A stretch of DNA of 64,000 nt. Source: Pseudomonas putida (GTDB lineage Bacteria > Pseudomonadota > Gammaproteobacteria > Pseudomonadales > Pseudomonadaceae). The translations under genes were made by a program, and so were the position numbers. Positions 48,042 through 58,235 of the stretch are shown here, one piece after another. Under the pieces are notes generated by a model that saw only the letters and a program-made list of their open reading frames with translations, was not told where the DNA came from and did no database searches. Position 1 is the stretch's first letter; the number at the start of each line of letters is the position of its first letter. Where the stretch lies: positions 620,001 to 684,000 of the forward strand of contig NZ_CP066306.1 in assembly GCF_016406145.1 (NCBI RefSeq). The letters run 5' to 3'.

Positions 48042-48701
48042 TTGAGCAAGGCCCAGGCAGTCCGGCGCATCGGCATTCTTGGCGGTACTTTCGACCCCGT
48101 GCACATCGGCCACCTGCGCAGCGCGCTTGAGGTCACTGAGTTCATGGGGCTGGAAGAACTGCGCCTGTTGCCCAATGCCCGGCCACCGCACCGCGACACC
48201 CCGCAGGTGGCGGCCGAAGATCGCCTGGCGATGGTGCGTGAGGCCGTGCAAGGCGTCGAACGCCTGAGCGTGGATGCCCGAGAGCTTGAGCGCGACAAAC
48301 CGTCCTACACCATCGATACGCTGGAGTCGGTCCGCGCCGAACTGGGCGCTGATGACCAGCTGTTTCTGGTGCTGGGCTGGGATGCCTTCTGTGGCTTGCC
48401 TGGCTGGCACCGCTGGGAAGAATTACTGCAACACTGTCACATCCTGGTGTTGCAACGCCCGGATGCCGACGTTGAACCCCCTGACGAGCTGCGCAACCTG
48501 TTGGCCGCGCGCTCCGAGAGCGATCCCACCGCCATGTCCGGCCCGGCGGGTAGTATTTCGTTCGTCTGGCAGACACCGCTTGCGGTGTCGGCTACACAGA
48601 TCCGACAGCTGCTGGCCAGCGGCAGGTCGGTGAGGTTCCTGGTGCCGGACGCCGTACTGGCCTACATCGAGGCGCATGAACTGTATCGTGCGCCTAACTG
48701 A
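48042..48701 (+). CDS. nadD: Nicotinate-nucleotide adenylyltransferase
   Basis: 219 aa. Makes deamido-NAD from nicotinate mononucleotide. Nucleotidyltransferase motif [20 protein letters not shown], then [38 protein letters not shown] and [20 protein letters not shown]. Start is TTG 48042: AGGAG lies about ten bases upstream and the next residues [10 protein letters not shown] match the family start; no ATG fits. Confidence 0.95.
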   Translation: MSKAQAVRRIGILGGTFDPVHIGHLRSALEVTEFMGLEELRLLPNARPPHRDTPQVAAEDRLAMVREAVQGVERLSVDARELERDKPSYTIDTLESVRAELGADDQLFLVLGWDAFCGLPGWHRWEELLQHCHILVLQRPDADVEPPDELRNLLAARSESDPTAMSGPAGSISFVWQTPLAVSATQIRQLLASGRSVRFLVPDAVLAYIEAHELYRAPN

Positions 48702-48746
48702 CGGTGCCCTGTGGGCGCCTCATCCAACGAGTTGAACGAGTTTTAT

Positions 48747-49169
48747 ATGAGCAAGCAGAAAATCAATGGCGAAGAACTGGTCAAGCTGACCATCAGCGCG
48801 CTGGAAGACGTCAAGGCCCAGGATATCCAGGTCATCGACGTTCGCGAGAAGCACAGCCTGACCGACTACATGATCATTGCCACCGGTACCTCCAATCGCC
48901 AGATCAACGCGATGCTGGAAAAGGTCCGTGAAGCGGTCAAGAAAGAAGGTGCGCAGCCTCTGGGCGAAGAAGGCAAGGGCGACAGCGACTGGGTACTGCT
49001 GGACCTGAACGACGTCATCGTGCACATGATGACCGCCGCTGCCCGCCAGTTCTACGACCTGGAGCGCCTGTGGCTGGGTGCCGAACAGAGCCGCGCCGCC
49101 GATGCCAAGCACCACAGCCCGGAAAACGCCAGCGACTACTTCACCGACAAGCTCAAAGACCGGGAATAA
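48747..49169 (+). CDS. rsfS: Ribosomal silencing factor RsfS
   Basis: 140 aa. Binds uL14 on the 50S subunit and blocks subunit joining in starvation. Family sequence EDVKAQDIQVIDVREKHSLT, DYMIIATGTSNRQINAMLEK and DLNDVIVHMMTAAARQFYDL. A C-terminal tail of about 30 residues is longer than in E. coli. ATG 48747 (MSKQKINGEELVK). Nine bases precede rlmH. Confidence 0.95.
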   Translation: MSKQKINGEELVKLTISALEDVKAQDIQVIDVREKHSLTDYMIIATGTSNRQINAMLEKVREAVKKEGAQPLGEEGKGDSDWVLLDLNDVIVHMMTAAARQFYDLERLWLGAEQSRAADAKHHSPENASDYFTDKLKDRE

Positions 49170-49178
49170 GGAAGCGTC

Positions 49179-49646
49179 GTGCGTCTGCGCCTGATCGCGG
49201 TCGGCTCGCGCATGCCCAAGTGGGTCGAGGAAGGCTGGCATGAATATGCCAAGCGCCTGCCACAAGAGCTGTCGCTGGAGCTGGTGGAAATTCCGCTGAA
49301 CACCCGTGGCAAGAATGCCGACGTCGCCCGCCTGATTCGTCAGGAGGGTGAGGCCATGCTGAGCAAGGTTCAGCCTGGGGAACGCATCGTCACCCTCGAG
49401 GTCCATGGCAAGCCCTGGAGCACCGAGCAATTGGCGACCGAGCTGGACCGCTGGCGGCTGGACTCGCGCACGGTGAATTTGATGGTGGGCGGCCCGGAAG
49501 GGCTGGCGCCTGAGGTTTGTGCGCGCGCCGAGCAACGCTGGTCGCTGTCGCCGCTGACCTTGCCGCACCCGTTGGTAAGGATACTCATCGGCGAGCAGAT
49601 CTACCGCGCCTGGACAGTGTTGTCCGGGCACCCTTACCACAAATGA
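49179..49646 (+). CDS. rlmH: 23S rRNA pseudouridine-1915 N3-methyltransferase
   Basis: 155-aa SPOUT methyltransferase. Start [23 protein letters not shown] knot [15 protein letters not shown], and the terminal [18 protein letters not shown] segment [23 protein letters not shown] start 49179 with AAGGAAG upstream. Classic rsfS-rlmH-mrdA-rodA gene order. Confidence 0.96.
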   Translation: MRLRLIAVGSRMPKWVEEGWHEYAKRLPQELSLELVEIPLNTRGKNADVARLIRQEGEAMLSKVQPGERIVTLEVHGKPWSTEQLATELDRWRLDSRTVNLMVGGPEGLAPEVCARAEQRWSLSPLTLPHPLVRILIGEQIYRAWTVLSGHPYHK

Positions 49647-49662
49647 GCCTGTAAGCAGTCCG

Positions 49663-51552
49663 ATGTCGCAGCCGATCCGCCTCAAGGACCACGAGAAAGA
49701 CGCCCGCCTGGTGCGTAACCGCGTCGTGGTCGGCGCCGTGGCGATCATGCTGCTTGTCTGCGTGTTGATCGCACGCCTGTACTACCTGCAGATCATCCAG
49801 TACGACTACCACTCGACGTTGTCGGAAAACAATCGTGTGCACGTGCAACCGATTCCGCCGACCCGCGGGCTGATTTTTGATCGCAACGGGGTGATCATCG
49901 CTGACAACAGGCCCAGTTTCAGCCTGTCGATGACCCGCGAGCGTGCTGGCAACTGGCAGCAAGTACTGGATACCATCGTCGAAGTGCTGGAGTTGACAGC
50001 GGACGACCGTGCGCTGTTCGAAAAGCGCATGAGGCAGGGCAGGCGCCCCTTCGAGCCAGTACCGATCCTGTTTGAGCTGAACGAAGAGCAGATTGCCCGC
50101 GTGGCGGTCAACCAGTTCCGTTTGCCTGGCGTCGAAGTGGTCGCCCAGTTGGTGCGGCATTACCCGCAAGGGGCGCATTTCGCCCATTCGGTAGGGTATG
50201 TCGGGCGGATCAACGAGAAAGAGCTCAAAAGCCTTGATCCGGTGAACTATAGCGGCACCCACCATATCGGCAAGACTGGCATCGAGCGCTTCTACGAAGA
50301 CGACCTGCATGGCCAGGTCGGTTACGAGGAGGTCGAGACCAATGCTCGCGGGCGCGTGCTGCGGGTCCTCAAACGCACCGACCCGAAACCTGGCAAAGAC
50401 ATCGTGCTGAGCCTGGACATCAAGTTGCAGGAAGCTGCCGAAGCGGCGTTGGGTGGGCGCCGTGGTGCGGTGGTAGCGCTCGACCCGCGCAACGGCGAAG
50501 TGCTGGCGATGGTCAGCCAGCCGAGTTTCGACCCCAACCTGTTCGTCACCGGCATCAGTTTCAAGGCCTACGCCGAGTTGCGCGACTCGATCGACCGGCC
50601 GCTGTTCAACCGCGTGCTGCGCGGCTTGTACCCGCCGGGTTCGACCATCAAGCCGGCGGTTGCCATCGCCGGCCTCGACAGCGGTGTGGTCAATGCCGGC
50701 AGCCGTGTGTTCGACCCGGGGTATTACCAACTCCCCAACTACGATCACAAATACCGTAACTGGAACCGCAGTGGTGATGGCTGGGTCGACCTGGATACCG
50801 CAATCATGCGTTCCAATGACACCTATTTCTACGATCTTGCCCACAAGATGGGTATCGATCGGCTTTCCACCTACATGAACAAGTTCGGCATCGGCCAGAA
50901 GGTTGCCCTGGACATGTTCGAGGAGTCGGCGGGGCTGATGCCGTCGCGTGAATGGAAGCGCGCCACCCGCCGCCAAGCCTGGTTCCCCGGTGAAACCCTG
51001 ATTCTGGGCATCGGTCAGGGCTACATGCAGGCAACACCGCTGCAACTGGCCCAGGCCACCGCGCTGATCGCCAACAAGGGCGTATGGAACCGTCCGCACC
51101 TGGCCAAGACCATCGAGGGTCAATCGCCCGTGGACCCGAACCCGATGGAAAACATCATCCTGCGTGACAAGTCCGACTGGGCCAAGGTCACCCACGGCAT
51201 GGAGCAGGTGATGCACAACGCCCGCGGTACCGCACGCAAGGCTGCGGCCGGTGCCCAGTACCGCATTGCCGGCAAGAGCGGTACCGCGCAGGTGGTAGCG
51301 ATCAGGCAGGGCGAGAAATACGACCGCAACAAAATTCAGGAGCGCCACCGCGACCATGCGTTGTTCGTCGCCTTCGCCCCGGCCGACGATCCGAAGATCG
51401 TGGTCTCGGTGATGGTCGAGAACGGCGAGTCCGGCTCCGGTGTAGCCGCACCCGTGGTGCGGCAGATCATGGACGCCTGGCTGCTCGACGAGAACGGTCG
51501 GCTCAAAGCCGAGTTCGCTCCTGCCACTGTCGCCCAGGAAACGGCCCCGTGA
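49663..51552 (+). CDS. mrdA: Penicillin-binding protein 2
   Basis: 629-aa class B transpeptidase of the elongasome, target of mecillinam. One N-terminal TM (VVVGAVAIMLLVCVLIARLY), a pedestal domain with PPTRGLIFDRNGVIIADNRP, and the transpeptidase with Ser327 in PGSTIKPAV, the SND motif in MRSNDTYFYDLAHKMGI and KSGTAQVVAIRQG. Overlaps rodA by four bases. Confidence 0.97.
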   Translation: MSQPIRLKDHEKDARLVRNRVVVGAVAIMLLVCVLIARLYYLQIIQYDYHSTLSENNRVHVQPIPPTRGLIFDRNGVIIADNRPSFSLSMTRERAGNWQQVLDTIVEVLELTADDRALFEKRMRQGRRPFEPVPILFELNEEQIARVAVNQFRLPGVEVVAQLVRHYPQGAHFAHSVGYVGRINEKELKSLDPVNYSGTHHIGKTGIERFYEDDLHGQVGYEEVETNARGRVLRVLKRTDPKPGKDIVLSLDIKLQEAAEAALGGRRGAVVALDPRNGEVLAMVSQPSFDPNLFVTGISFKAYAELRDSIDRPLFNRVLRGLYPPGSTIKPAVAIAGLDSGVVNAGSRVFDPGYYQLPNYDHKYRNWNRSGDGWVDLDTAIMRSNDTYFYDLAHKMGIDRLSTYMNKFGIGQKVALDMFEESAGLMPSREWKRATRRQAWFPGETLILGIGQGYMQATPLQLAQATALIANKGVWNRPHLAKTIEGQSPVDPNPMENIILRDKSDWAKVTHGMEQVMHNARGTARKAAAGAQYRIAGKSGTAQVVAIRQGEKYDRNKIQERHRDHALFVAFAPADDPKIVVSVMVENGESGSGVAAPVVRQIMDAWLLDENGRLKAEFAPATVAQETAP

Positions 51553-52694
51553 AGAACAATTTCGATCGCATGCTCTCCAGCGAGGACGTGATGCGTCGAC
51601 GCGCCAGCTTCCTGCAGCGCATCCACATCGACGGCCCCTTGCTGGTCATCCTGCTGACCCTCGCCGCCGGCAGTCTGTTCGTGCTCTATTCTGCCAGCGG
51701 CAAGAACTGGGATTTGCTACTTAAGCAGGCCACTTCATTCGGTATCGGGCTGGTGTCGATGTTCGTCATCGCTCAGCTTGAACCCCGCTTCATGGCGCGC
51801 TGGGTGCCTCTTGCCTATCTCACAGGGGTGCTGCTGCTGGTCGTGGTGGACGTCATGGGCCATAACGCCATGGGCGCCACGCGCTGGATCAACATACCCG
51901 GGGTAATCCGCTTCCAGCCCTCGGAGTTCATGAAGATCATCATGCCGGCGACCATCGCCTGGTACCTGTCCAAACGCACCTTGCCGCCTCATTTGAAACA
52001 TGTGGCCATCAGCCTGGTGCTGATTGGCGTGCCGTTCATCCTCATCGTCCGCCAGCCGGACCTGGGTACGGCGTTGCTGATCCTTGCCTCCGGCGCCTTC
52101 GTGCTGTTCATGGGCGGCCTGCGCTGGCGCTGGATCCTCAGCGTGCTGACGGCGGCCGTGCCTGTGGCGGTGGCCATGTGGTTCTTCGTCATGCACGACT
52201 ACCAGAAACAGCGTGTGCTGACTTTCCTCGACCCTGAAAGCGACCCGCTGGGTACCGGCTGGAACATCATCCAGTCCAAAGCGGCCATTGGTTCGGGTGG
52301 CGTGTTCGGCAAGGGCTGGCTGCTTGGCACCCAGTCGCACCTGGACTTCCTCCCCGAGAGCCATACCGACTTCATCATCGCCGTGCTCGGCGAGGAATTC
52401 GGCCTGGTCGGTATCTGCCTGCTGCTGATCGTTTACCTCTTGCTGATCGGTCGTGGGCTGATGATTACGGCTCAGGCGCAGACCTTGTTCGGCAAGCTGC
52501 TTGCAGGCAGCCTGACCATGACGTTCTTTGTATATGTATTCGTCAATATCGGTATGGTCAGCGGCCTATTGCCCGTGGTGGGCGTGCCGCTGCCCTTCAT
52601 TAGTTATGGCGGAACTTCGTTGGTGACGCTGCTGTCAGCGTTTGGCGTTCTCATGTCGATCCATACGCACCGTAAATGGATCGCACAGGTTTGA
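51549..52694 (+). CDS. rodA: Rod-shape peptidoglycan glycosyltransferase RodA
   Basis: 381-aa SEDS-family polymerase with about ten TM segments, partner of PBP2. Landmarks: LFVLYSASGKNWDLLLKQAT, VIRFQPSEFMKIIMPATIAW, RQPDLGTALLILASGAFVLF, and FLPESHTDFIIAVLGEEFGL containing the SEDS catalytic-region Asp, ending PLPFISYGGTSLVTLLSAFG. GTG start in the overlap; internal ATG 51591 is an alternative start. Confidence 0.96.
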   Translation: MKNNFDRMLSSEDVMRRRASFLQRIHIDGPLLVILLTLAAGSLFVLYSASGKNWDLLLKQATSFGIGLVSMFVIAQLEPRFMARWVPLAYLTGVLLLVVVDVMGHNAMGATRWINIPGVIRFQPSEFMKIIMPATIAWYLSKRTLPPHLKHVAISLVLIGVPFILIVRQPDLGTALLILASGAFVLFMGGLRWRWILSVLTAAVPVAVAMWFFVMHDYQKQRVLTFLDPESDPLGTGWNIIQSKAAIGSGGVFGKGWLLGTQSHLDFLPESHTDFIIAVLGEEFGLVGICLLLIVYLLLIGRGLMITAQAQTLFGKLLAGSLTMTFFVYVFVNIGMVSGLLPVVGVPLPFISYGGTSLVTLLSAFGVLMSIHTHRKWIAQV

Positions 52695-52711
52695 AAAAGG
52701 TGAAGAATTTC

Positions 52712-53722
52712 ATGCAAGCAGTGCGTAACTGGGCTGCCCGTTTTGCGCCGTGGTTCGGCGCGGTGGGCCTGTTCGCCGCTGTCCAGCAGGCGCATGCCGG
52801 CGATTATGACGGCTCGCCTCAGGTGGCCGAATTCGTCGGTGAGATGAGCCGCGACTATGGCTTTGCCAGCGAGCAGTTGATGGGCGTGTTCCGCGAGGTC
52901 CAGCGCAAGCAATCGATCCTGGACGCCATTTCGAGGCCGGCCGAGCGGGTAAAACCGTGGAAGGATTACCGGCCGATGTTCATTACCGACGCGCGCATCG
53001 CCCGCGGTGTGGACTTCTGGCGCCAGCATGAAGCGGTGCTGGCCCGGGCGGAGCAGGAATACGGCGTACCGGCGCAGTACATCGTCGCGATCATCGGCGT
53101 AGAAACCTTTTTTGGCCGCAACACTGGCAACTACCGTGTGATCGACGCCTTGTCGACCCTGGGCTTCGATTACCCGCCACGCGCCGAGTTCTTCCGCAAG
53201 GAGCTGCGCGAGTACCTGCTGTTGTCGCGCGAAGAGCAGCTCGACCCGCTGACCCTCAAAGGTTCATACGCCGGTGCCATGGGCCTGCCGCAGTTCATGC
53301 CGAGCAGCTTTCGCAACTACGCGGTGGACTTCGATGGCGATGGCCACATCAATATCTGGAACAACCCCGACGATGCCATCGGCAGTGTCGCCAGCTACTT
53401 CAAAGAGCACGGCTGGGTGGCTGGGCAGGGCGTGGTCAGTCGCGCCCAGGTCAGTGGTGCGCGGGCAGACGAAGGCCTGACCACGGGCATCGAGCCGGTG
53501 AAAACCGTCGCAGAGTTGCAGGCGCTTGGCTGGTCGAGTCATGATGCGTTGCGCGGTGATCTGCCAGTCACCGCCTTCCGTCTGGAAGGCGCAAGCGGGC
53601 CTGAATACTGGTTGGGCCTGAAGAATTTCTACGCGATCACTCGCTACAACCGCAGCGTGATGTATGCCATGGCGGTGCATCAGCTTTCGGAACAGCTGGT
53701 CCAAGCACGGGGCGTCAAGTAA
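52712..53722 (+). CDS. mltB: Lytic murein transglycosylase B
   Basis: 336-aa GH103 enzyme cleaving glycan strands. Signal-like N-terminus (FGAVGLFAAVQQAHAGDYD) without a lipobox Cys, so periplasmic soluble as in Pseudomonas SltB forms. Catalytic Glu in IIGVETFFGRNTG, then GSYAGAMGLPQFMPSSFRNY and DFDGDGHINIWNNPDDAIGS. ATG 52712 chosen; an upstream in-frame TTG or GTG at 52691-52700 is possible. One-base overlap with rlpA. Confidence 0.94.
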   Translation: MQAVRNWAARFAPWFGAVGLFAAVQQAHAGDYDGSPQVAEFVGEMSRDYGFASEQLMGVFREVQRKQSILDAISRPAERVKPWKDYRPMFITDARIARGVDFWRQHEAVLARAEQEYGVPAQYIVAIIGVETFFGRNTGNYRVIDALSTLGFDYPPRAEFFRKELREYLLLSREEQLDPLTLKGSYAGAMGLPQFMPSSFRNYAVDFDGDGHINIWNNPDDAIGSVASYFKEHGWVAGQGVVSRAQVSGARADEGLTTGIEPVKTVAELQALGWSSHDALRGDLPVTAFRLEGASGPEYWLGLKNFYAITRYNRSVMYAMAVHQLSEQLVQARGVK

Positions 53723-54720
53723 TGCGCGCAATGATTTCTGCCAATACCTTCAAGTTGCTGGCCTGCATGACCGTCGGCATGCTGCTGGTCAGTTGCTCCT
53801 CCAGCCGGCCCGCCCCCCAGAAAAGCGGCAATACCGTTCGTGCGCAGCCTGGCCTGGATATCAACCGTGCCCACAAGGACGGTGCGCCGTGGTGGGACGT
53901 GGATGTGAACAAGATCCCGGACGCGACGCCGACCGTGCACACTGGCAACTACAAGGCCAACCCTTACACGGTGCTGGGCAAGACCTACTACCCCATGCAG
54001 GACTCGCGCAACTACCGTGCCGAAGGCACCGCCTCGTGGTACGGCACCAAGTTCCATGGGCAGAACACCGCCAACGGTGAGCTGTACGACCTTTATGGCA
54101 TGAGCGCAGCCCACAAGACCCTGCCGCTGCCGGCCTACGTGCGGGTGACCAACCTTGCCAACGGGCGCAGTGTGATCTTGCGGGTCAATGACCGTGGCCC
54201 GTTCTACTCCGACCGCATCATCGATCTGTCCTATGCCGCAGCCAAGAAGCTCGGCTATGCCGAGAGCGGCACCGCGCACGTGCGGGTCGAAGGTATCGAT
54301 CCCCAGCAATGGTGGGCCCAGCGTGGCCAGCAGCCGCCGTTGATGCTCAAGGAGCCTCAGGCCACCCAGACTCAGGCGATTGCGGCCAGCACCGGGCGTG
54401 TCGAGCAATGGTCGCCGCCGGCGCAGCAACACGCAGCGCCCGTAGTGCCAGTGCAAGTGGGTGGCAACAATGTGCCGGCAGGCAACGGTGGCAGCTTCCT
54501 GCAGGTGGGCGCGTTTGCCAACCCGGACGCCGCCGAGCTGTTGCGTTCGAAGCTGAGCACCATGGTCAGCGCACCGGTGTTCATCAGCTCCATCGTGCGT
54601 AACCAGCAGACCCTGCACCGCGTGCGCCTGGGGCCGATCAGCAGCCAGGGCGAAATCCAGCAGGCGCAGGACAGCATTCGCCTGGCGAACCTTGGCCAGG
54701 CCAAGCTGGTCACAGACTGA
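53722..54720 (+). CDS. rlpA: Septal-ring lytic transglycosylase/lipoprotein RlpA
   Basis: 332-aa lipoprotein: lipobox LLVSC, DPBB domain (GTASWYGTKFHGQNTANGEL ... LPLPAYVRVTNLANGRSVIL ... VNDRGPFYSDRIIDLSYAAA) and a C-terminal SPOR domain (GSFLQVGAFANPDAAELLRS) that binds denuded glycans. In P. aeruginosa RlpA cleaves stem-less strands at the septum. Start ATG 53722 overlaps the mltB stop (TAATG). Confidence 0.96.
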   Translation: MRAMISANTFKLLACMTVGMLLVSCSSSRPAPQKSGNTVRAQPGLDINRAHKDGAPWWDVDVNKIPDATPTVHTGNYKANPYTVLGKTYYPMQDSRNYRAEGTASWYGTKFHGQNTANGELYDLYGMSAAHKTLPLPAYVRVTNLANGRSVILRVNDRGPFYSDRIIDLSYAAAKKLGYAESGTAHVRVEGIDPQQWWAQRGQQPPLMLKEPQATQTQAIAASTGRVEQWSPPAQQHAAPVVPVQVGGNNVPAGNGGSFLQVGAFANPDAAELLRSKLSTMVSAPVFISSIVRNQQTLHRVRLGPISSQGEIQQAQDSIRLANLGQAKLVTD

Positions 54721-54727
54721 CGGCAGC

Positions 54728-54800
54728 GGCAAGCCGCAAGCTTCAAGCAGAAGCCAAGTTGCACTTAGCCTTGTCTTGCAGCTTGAGCCTCTAGCTGTCT
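54728..54800. repeat. Inverted repeat of CAAGC / GCTTG units between rlpA and dacA
   Basis: GGCAAGCCGCAAGCTTCAAG on the left is mirrored by CTTGTCTTGCAGCTTGAGCC on the right. Same sequence family as 33471-33570. Likely ends the elongasome transcript before dacA. The rest of the 254-base gap (54801-54974) is leader DNA with no gene. Confidence 0.6.
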
Positions 54801-54974
54801 GTTTTGTCATGAATTGACGGGCGCGGCCATGTACAATGTCCGCTTTTGCCCGCAGCGACATAAAGCCGCACTTCGTGGGCTCGGCCCTGAGCCGCAAAAA
54901 TTAGACTGACTGGCGCTGGGCACACGATGTGGCCCAGGGAACATCTCAGACCATTAGCGATTTTCGAGAGACGG

Positions 54975-56135
54975 ATGAACATCACCAACCTTGCCAAACG
55001 ACTTTGCCTGCCCGTACTGCTGATGATCACGCCTGCTGCCTTTGCGGCAGAGCAGATGATGCCGGCACCACCGCAACTGGCAGCCAAGTCCTACGTACTC
55101 ATGGACGCGTCCAGCGGCAATGTGCTGGTCGAGAACAACGGTGACGAGCGCCTGCCGCCGGCCAGCCTGACCAAGCTGATGACCGCCTACATCGCCACCC
55201 TGGACATCCGCCGTGGCCAGATCGGCGAGAACGATCCGGTCACCGTCAGCGAGAATGCCTGGCGTACCGGTGGTTCGCGCATGTTCATCAAGGTCGGTAG
55301 CCAGGTCACCGTCAGTGACCTGCTGCATGGCATCATCATCCAGTCGGGCAACGATGCTTCGGTCGCCTTGGCCGAGCACATCGCTGGCAGCGAAGATGCC
55401 TTTGCCGACATGATGAACAAGACTGCCGCCGACCTGGGCATGTCCAACAGCCACTTCATGAACCCGACCGGTCTGCCGCACCCGGACCACTACTCCTCGG
55501 CCCATGACATGGCTACCCTGGCTCGCGCGATCATCAACGTCGACCCGGCCCACTACGCGATCTACTCGCAGAAAGAGTTCTTCTGGAACAACATCAAGCA
55601 GCCAAACCGCAACCTGCTGCTGTGGCGTGACAAGACGGTCGATGGCCTGAAGACCGGCCACACCGAAGAAGCCGGCTACTGCATGGTGGCCTCGGCTGTA
55701 CGCGACGGCCAACGCTTGATCGCGGTGGTGTTCGGCACCAATAGCGAGCAGTCCCGTGCTGCCGAAACCCAGAAGCTGCTGACCTATGGCTTCCGCTTCT
55801 TCGAAACCCAGACCTTCTATCAGAAGGGCACCGAACTGACCCAGGCCCCGGTCTGGAAAGGCGCCACCAGCATTGTCAAAGCCGGCCTGGCCGACGACCT
55901 GACCCTGACCATGCCTAAGGGCCAGATGAAGCGCCTCCAGGCGTCGATGACCATGAACCCGCAGCTCACCGCACCGATCGCCAAAGGTGACGTGATCGGT
56001 AAAGTGGAAGTCAAACTGGACGAGAACGTGGTTCACAGCGCCGACCTGATCGCCCTCGATGGCGTAGAGGAAGGTGGTTTCATCCGTCGTATGTGGGATA
56101 GCATCCGTCTATTCTTCTACGGGTTGTTCAACTGA
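54975..56135 (+). CDS. dacA: D-alanyl-D-alanine carboxypeptidase (PBP5/6 type)
   Basis: 386-aa low-molecular-mass PBP trimming pentapeptides. Signal peptide to AAFAAEQ; active-site Ser64 in PPASLTKLMTAYIAT; SGN motif in IQSGNDASVALAEHI; KTG in VDGLKTGHTEEAGYC; a PBP5 C-terminal domain; and an amphipathic anchor IRRMWDSIRLFFYGLFN at the end. ATG 54975. A hairpin with 9-bp stem follows the stop. Confidence 0.97.
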   Translation: MNITNLAKRLCLPVLLMITPAAFAAEQMMPAPPQLAAKSYVLMDASSGNVLVENNGDERLPPASLTKLMTAYIATLDIRRGQIGENDPVTVSENAWRTGGSRMFIKVGSQVTVSDLLHGIIIQSGNDASVALAEHIAGSEDAFADMMNKTAADLGMSNSHFMNPTGLPHPDHYSSAHDMATLARAIINVDPAHYAIYSQKEFFWNNIKQPNRNLLLWRDKTVDGLKTGHTEEAGYCMVASAVRDGQRLIAVVFGTNSEQSRAAETQKLLTYGFRFFETQTFYQKGTELTQAPVWKGATSIVKAGLADDLTLTMPKGQMKRLQASMTMNPQLTAPIAKGDVIGKVEVKLDENVVHSADLIALDGVEEGGFIRRMWDSIRLFFYGLFN

Positions 56136-56147
56136 TACGTGACCTGC

Positions 56148-56180
56148 ACGCCCCCGAAATCCTGCGGGGGCGTTGTTGTT
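56148..56180 (+). terminator. Terminator after dacA
   Basis: ACGCCCCCG (56148-56156) pairs with CGGGGGCGT (56165-56173), followed by TGTTGTT. Separates dacA from ybeD-lipB-lipA. Confidence 0.65.
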
Positions 56181-56207
56181 GCCACGGCTTACGAGGCCGT
56201 TTCCGCC

Positions 56208-56483
56208 ATGAGCGAACCTGACGTCAAGTCGCACAAGATCGAATTCCCCTGCGCCGATTACCCGATCAAGGTCATCGGCGATACCGTTGTCGGCTTCAAG
56301 GACATGGTGATCGAGGTCCTGAGCAAGCATGCCAAAGTCGACCTCGCCACTTTGGCCGAGCGCCAGAGCAAGGAAGGCAAGTACACCACGGTGCAGTTGC
56401 ACATCGTTGCCGAGAGCGAAAATCAGCTGCACGATATAAACAGCGCACTGCGTGCCACCGGCATCGTGAAAATGGTGCTCTGA
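56208..56483 (+). CDS. ybeD: YbeD-family protein (DUF493)
   Basis: 91 aa, alpha-beta ACT-like small protein: [40 protein letters not shown]. In many gamma-proteobacteria it sits between dacA and lipB, as here. Function unresolved; the fold suggests allosteric regulation. ATG 56208 gives the family start; one-base overlap with lipB (TGATG). Confidence 0.93.
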   Translation: MSEPDVKSHKIEFPCADYPIKVIGDTVVGFKDMVIEVLSKHAKVDLATLAERQSKEGKYTTVQLHIVAESENQLHDINSALRATGIVKMVL

Positions 56484-57130
56484 TGTCCCTTTGTCTCGGT
56501 TTTCGCGAGCTTGGCCTGCAGCCCTATGAACCGGTGCTGGAAGCCATGCGTCGCTTTACCGAGCAGCGTAGCCCGGACAGCCAGGATGAAATCTGGCTGG
56601 TCGAGCACCCCGCGGTTTTCACCCAGGGCCAGGCCGGCAAGGCCGAGCACCTGCTAGTACCGGGCGATATTCCGGTGGTGCAGACCGATCGGGGTGGCCA
56701 GGTGACCTACCACGGCCCCGGGCAACTGGTTGCCTACCTGCTGCTGGACGTGCGCCGCCTTGGCTTTGGTGTGCGCGAATTGGTCAGCCGCATCGAACAG
56801 ACGCTGATCGAGCTGCTTGCCAGTTACGGTGTCAGCGCTGCGGCCAAGCCCGATGCGCCGGGTGTCTATGTCGACGGAGCGAAAATCGCCTCCCTCGGCC
56901 TGCGAATCCGCAATGGCCGTTCTTTTCACGGCCTTGCTCTGAACGTGGACATGGACCTTGCGCCATTCCGCCGAATCAACCCCTGCGGGTATGCGGGGCT
57001 GGCCATGACCCAGCTGCGTGACCTGGCAGGCCCGATCGAACTCGACGAGGTCAGGACAAGGCTGCGCGGACAGCTGGTCAAGCACCTCGACTATGCTGAG
57101 CAGACGACCCTGACGGGCGGAATCGACTGA
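56483..57130 (+). CDS. lipB: Octanoyltransferase LipB
   Basis: 215 aa. Transfers octanoyl from acyl carrier protein to lipoyl domains. Motifs: [40 protein letters not shown], and [20 protein letters not shown] with the catalytic Lys; the acyl-Cys lies in [14 protein letters not shown]. Two bases separate it from lipA. Confidence 0.96.
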   Translation: MSLCLGFRELGLQPYEPVLEAMRRFTEQRSPDSQDEIWLVEHPAVFTQGQAGKAEHLLVPGDIPVVQTDRGGQVTYHGPGQLVAYLLLDVRRLGFGVRELVSRIEQTLIELLASYGVSAAAKPDAPGVYVDGAKIASLGLRIRNGRSFHGLALNVDMDLAPFRRINPCGYAGLAMTQLRDLAGPIELDEVRTRLRGQLVKHLDYAEQTTLTGGID

Positions 57131-57132
57131 AT

Positions 57133-58149
57133 ATGACAACTGTGCAAGAAGCCGTGCCGAACCTGATACCTACCCAGGATGCCACCCCGCGCCCAGCGCC
57201 GAAGAAGGTGGAAGCTGGGGTCAAGCTGCGTGGTGCCGACAAGGTGGCGCGTATCCCGGTGAAGATCATCCCTACCGATGAGCTGCCCAAGAAACCCGAC
57301 TGGATCCGCGTGCGCATCCCGGTTTCCCCCGAGGTGGACCGCATCAAGCAACTGCTGCGCAAGCACAAGCTGCATAGCGTATGCGAAGAAGCCTCCTGCC
57401 CGAACCTGGGTGAGTGCTTCTCCGGTGGTACCGCCACCTTCATGATCATGGGCGACATCTGCACCCGTCGCTGCCCGTTCTGCGATGTCGGCCACGGCCG
57501 GCCGAAACCGCTGGATGTGGACGAGCCGAAAAACCTGGCTGTTGCCATCGCCGACCTGCGCCTGAAGTACGTAGTGATCACCTCGGTAGACCGCGACGAC
57601 CTGCGCGACGGTGGTGCCCAGCACTTCGCCGACTGCATCCGTGAGATCCGCGCGCTGTCGCCGGGCGTACAGCTGGAAACCCTGGTGCCGGATTACCGTG
57701 GCCGGATGGATGTGGCCCTGGAGATTACCGCGCAAGAGCCGCCGGATGTTTTCAACCACAATCTTGAAACCGTCCCGCGCCTTTACAAGGCCGCACGTCC
57801 TGGTTCGGACTACGACTGGTCGCTGGACCTGCTGCAGAAGTTCAAGCAGATGGTGCCACACGTACCGACCAAGTCGGGCCTGATGCTCGGCCTGGGCGAG
57901 ACCGACGAAGAAGTGATCGAAGTGATGCACCGCATGCGTGAGCATGACATCGACATGCTTACCCTCGGCCAGTACCTGCAGCCTTCGCGCAGCCACCTGC
58001 CAGTGCAGCGTTTCGTGCACCCTGACACCTTCGCCTGGTTTGCCGAGGAAGGCTACAAGATGGGCTTCAAGAACGTCGCATCGGGCCCGTTGGTGCGTTC
58101 GTCCTACCATGCCGACCAGCAGGCTCACGAAGCCAAGATCAAGCTCTGA
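57133..58149 (+). CDS. lipA: Lipoyl synthase
   Basis: 338-aa radical-SAM enzyme inserting two sulfurs into octanoyl groups. Auxiliary cluster Cys in [20 protein letters not shown]; radical-SAM CxxxCxxC in [21 protein letters not shown]-terminal [15 protein letters not shown] includes the RSSYHA serine ligand region. A strong terminator follows. Confidence 0.97.
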   Translation: MTTVQEAVPNLIPTQDATPRPAPKKVEAGVKLRGADKVARIPVKIIPTDELPKKPDWIRVRIPVSPEVDRIKQLLRKHKLHSVCEEASCPNLGECFSGGTATFMIMGDICTRRCPFCDVGHGRPKPLDVDEPKNLAVAIADLRLKYVVITSVDRDDLRDGGAQHFADCIREIRALSPGVQLETLVPDYRGRMDVALEITAQEPPDVFNHNLETVPRLYKAARPGSDYDWSLDLLQKFKQMVPHVPTKSGLMLGLGETDEEVIEVMHRMREHDIDMLTLGQYLQPSRSHLPVQRFVHPDTFAWFAEEGYKMGFKNVASGPLVRSSYHADQQAHEAKIKL

Positions 58150-58167
58150 TCCTGGTTTGAGCCGTAC

Positions 58168-58210
58168 ATGCCGATGCACGCCGTAAGGCGGCATCGGCAT
58201 TTTTGTTTTT
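58168..58210 (+). terminator. Rho-independent terminator of lipA
   Basis: Perfect 10-bp stem ATGCCGATGC/GCATCGGCAT, with a smaller CGCC/GGCG pairing inside, followed by TTTTGTTTTT. Confidence 0.93.
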
Positions 58211-58235
58211 GTGCCCAGCGCTGCAAGGAGTTGCG

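Noticed and set aside
49585..51357. 590-codon minus-strand frame opposite mrdA
   Set aside because: Shadow of a complete PBP2 gene with all catalytic motifs on the plus strand.
54804..54837. Sigma-70 promoter for dacA with TTGACG and TACAAT
   Set aside because: The hexamers are only 12 bases apart, too close for a normal promoter; a different -35 could not be found.
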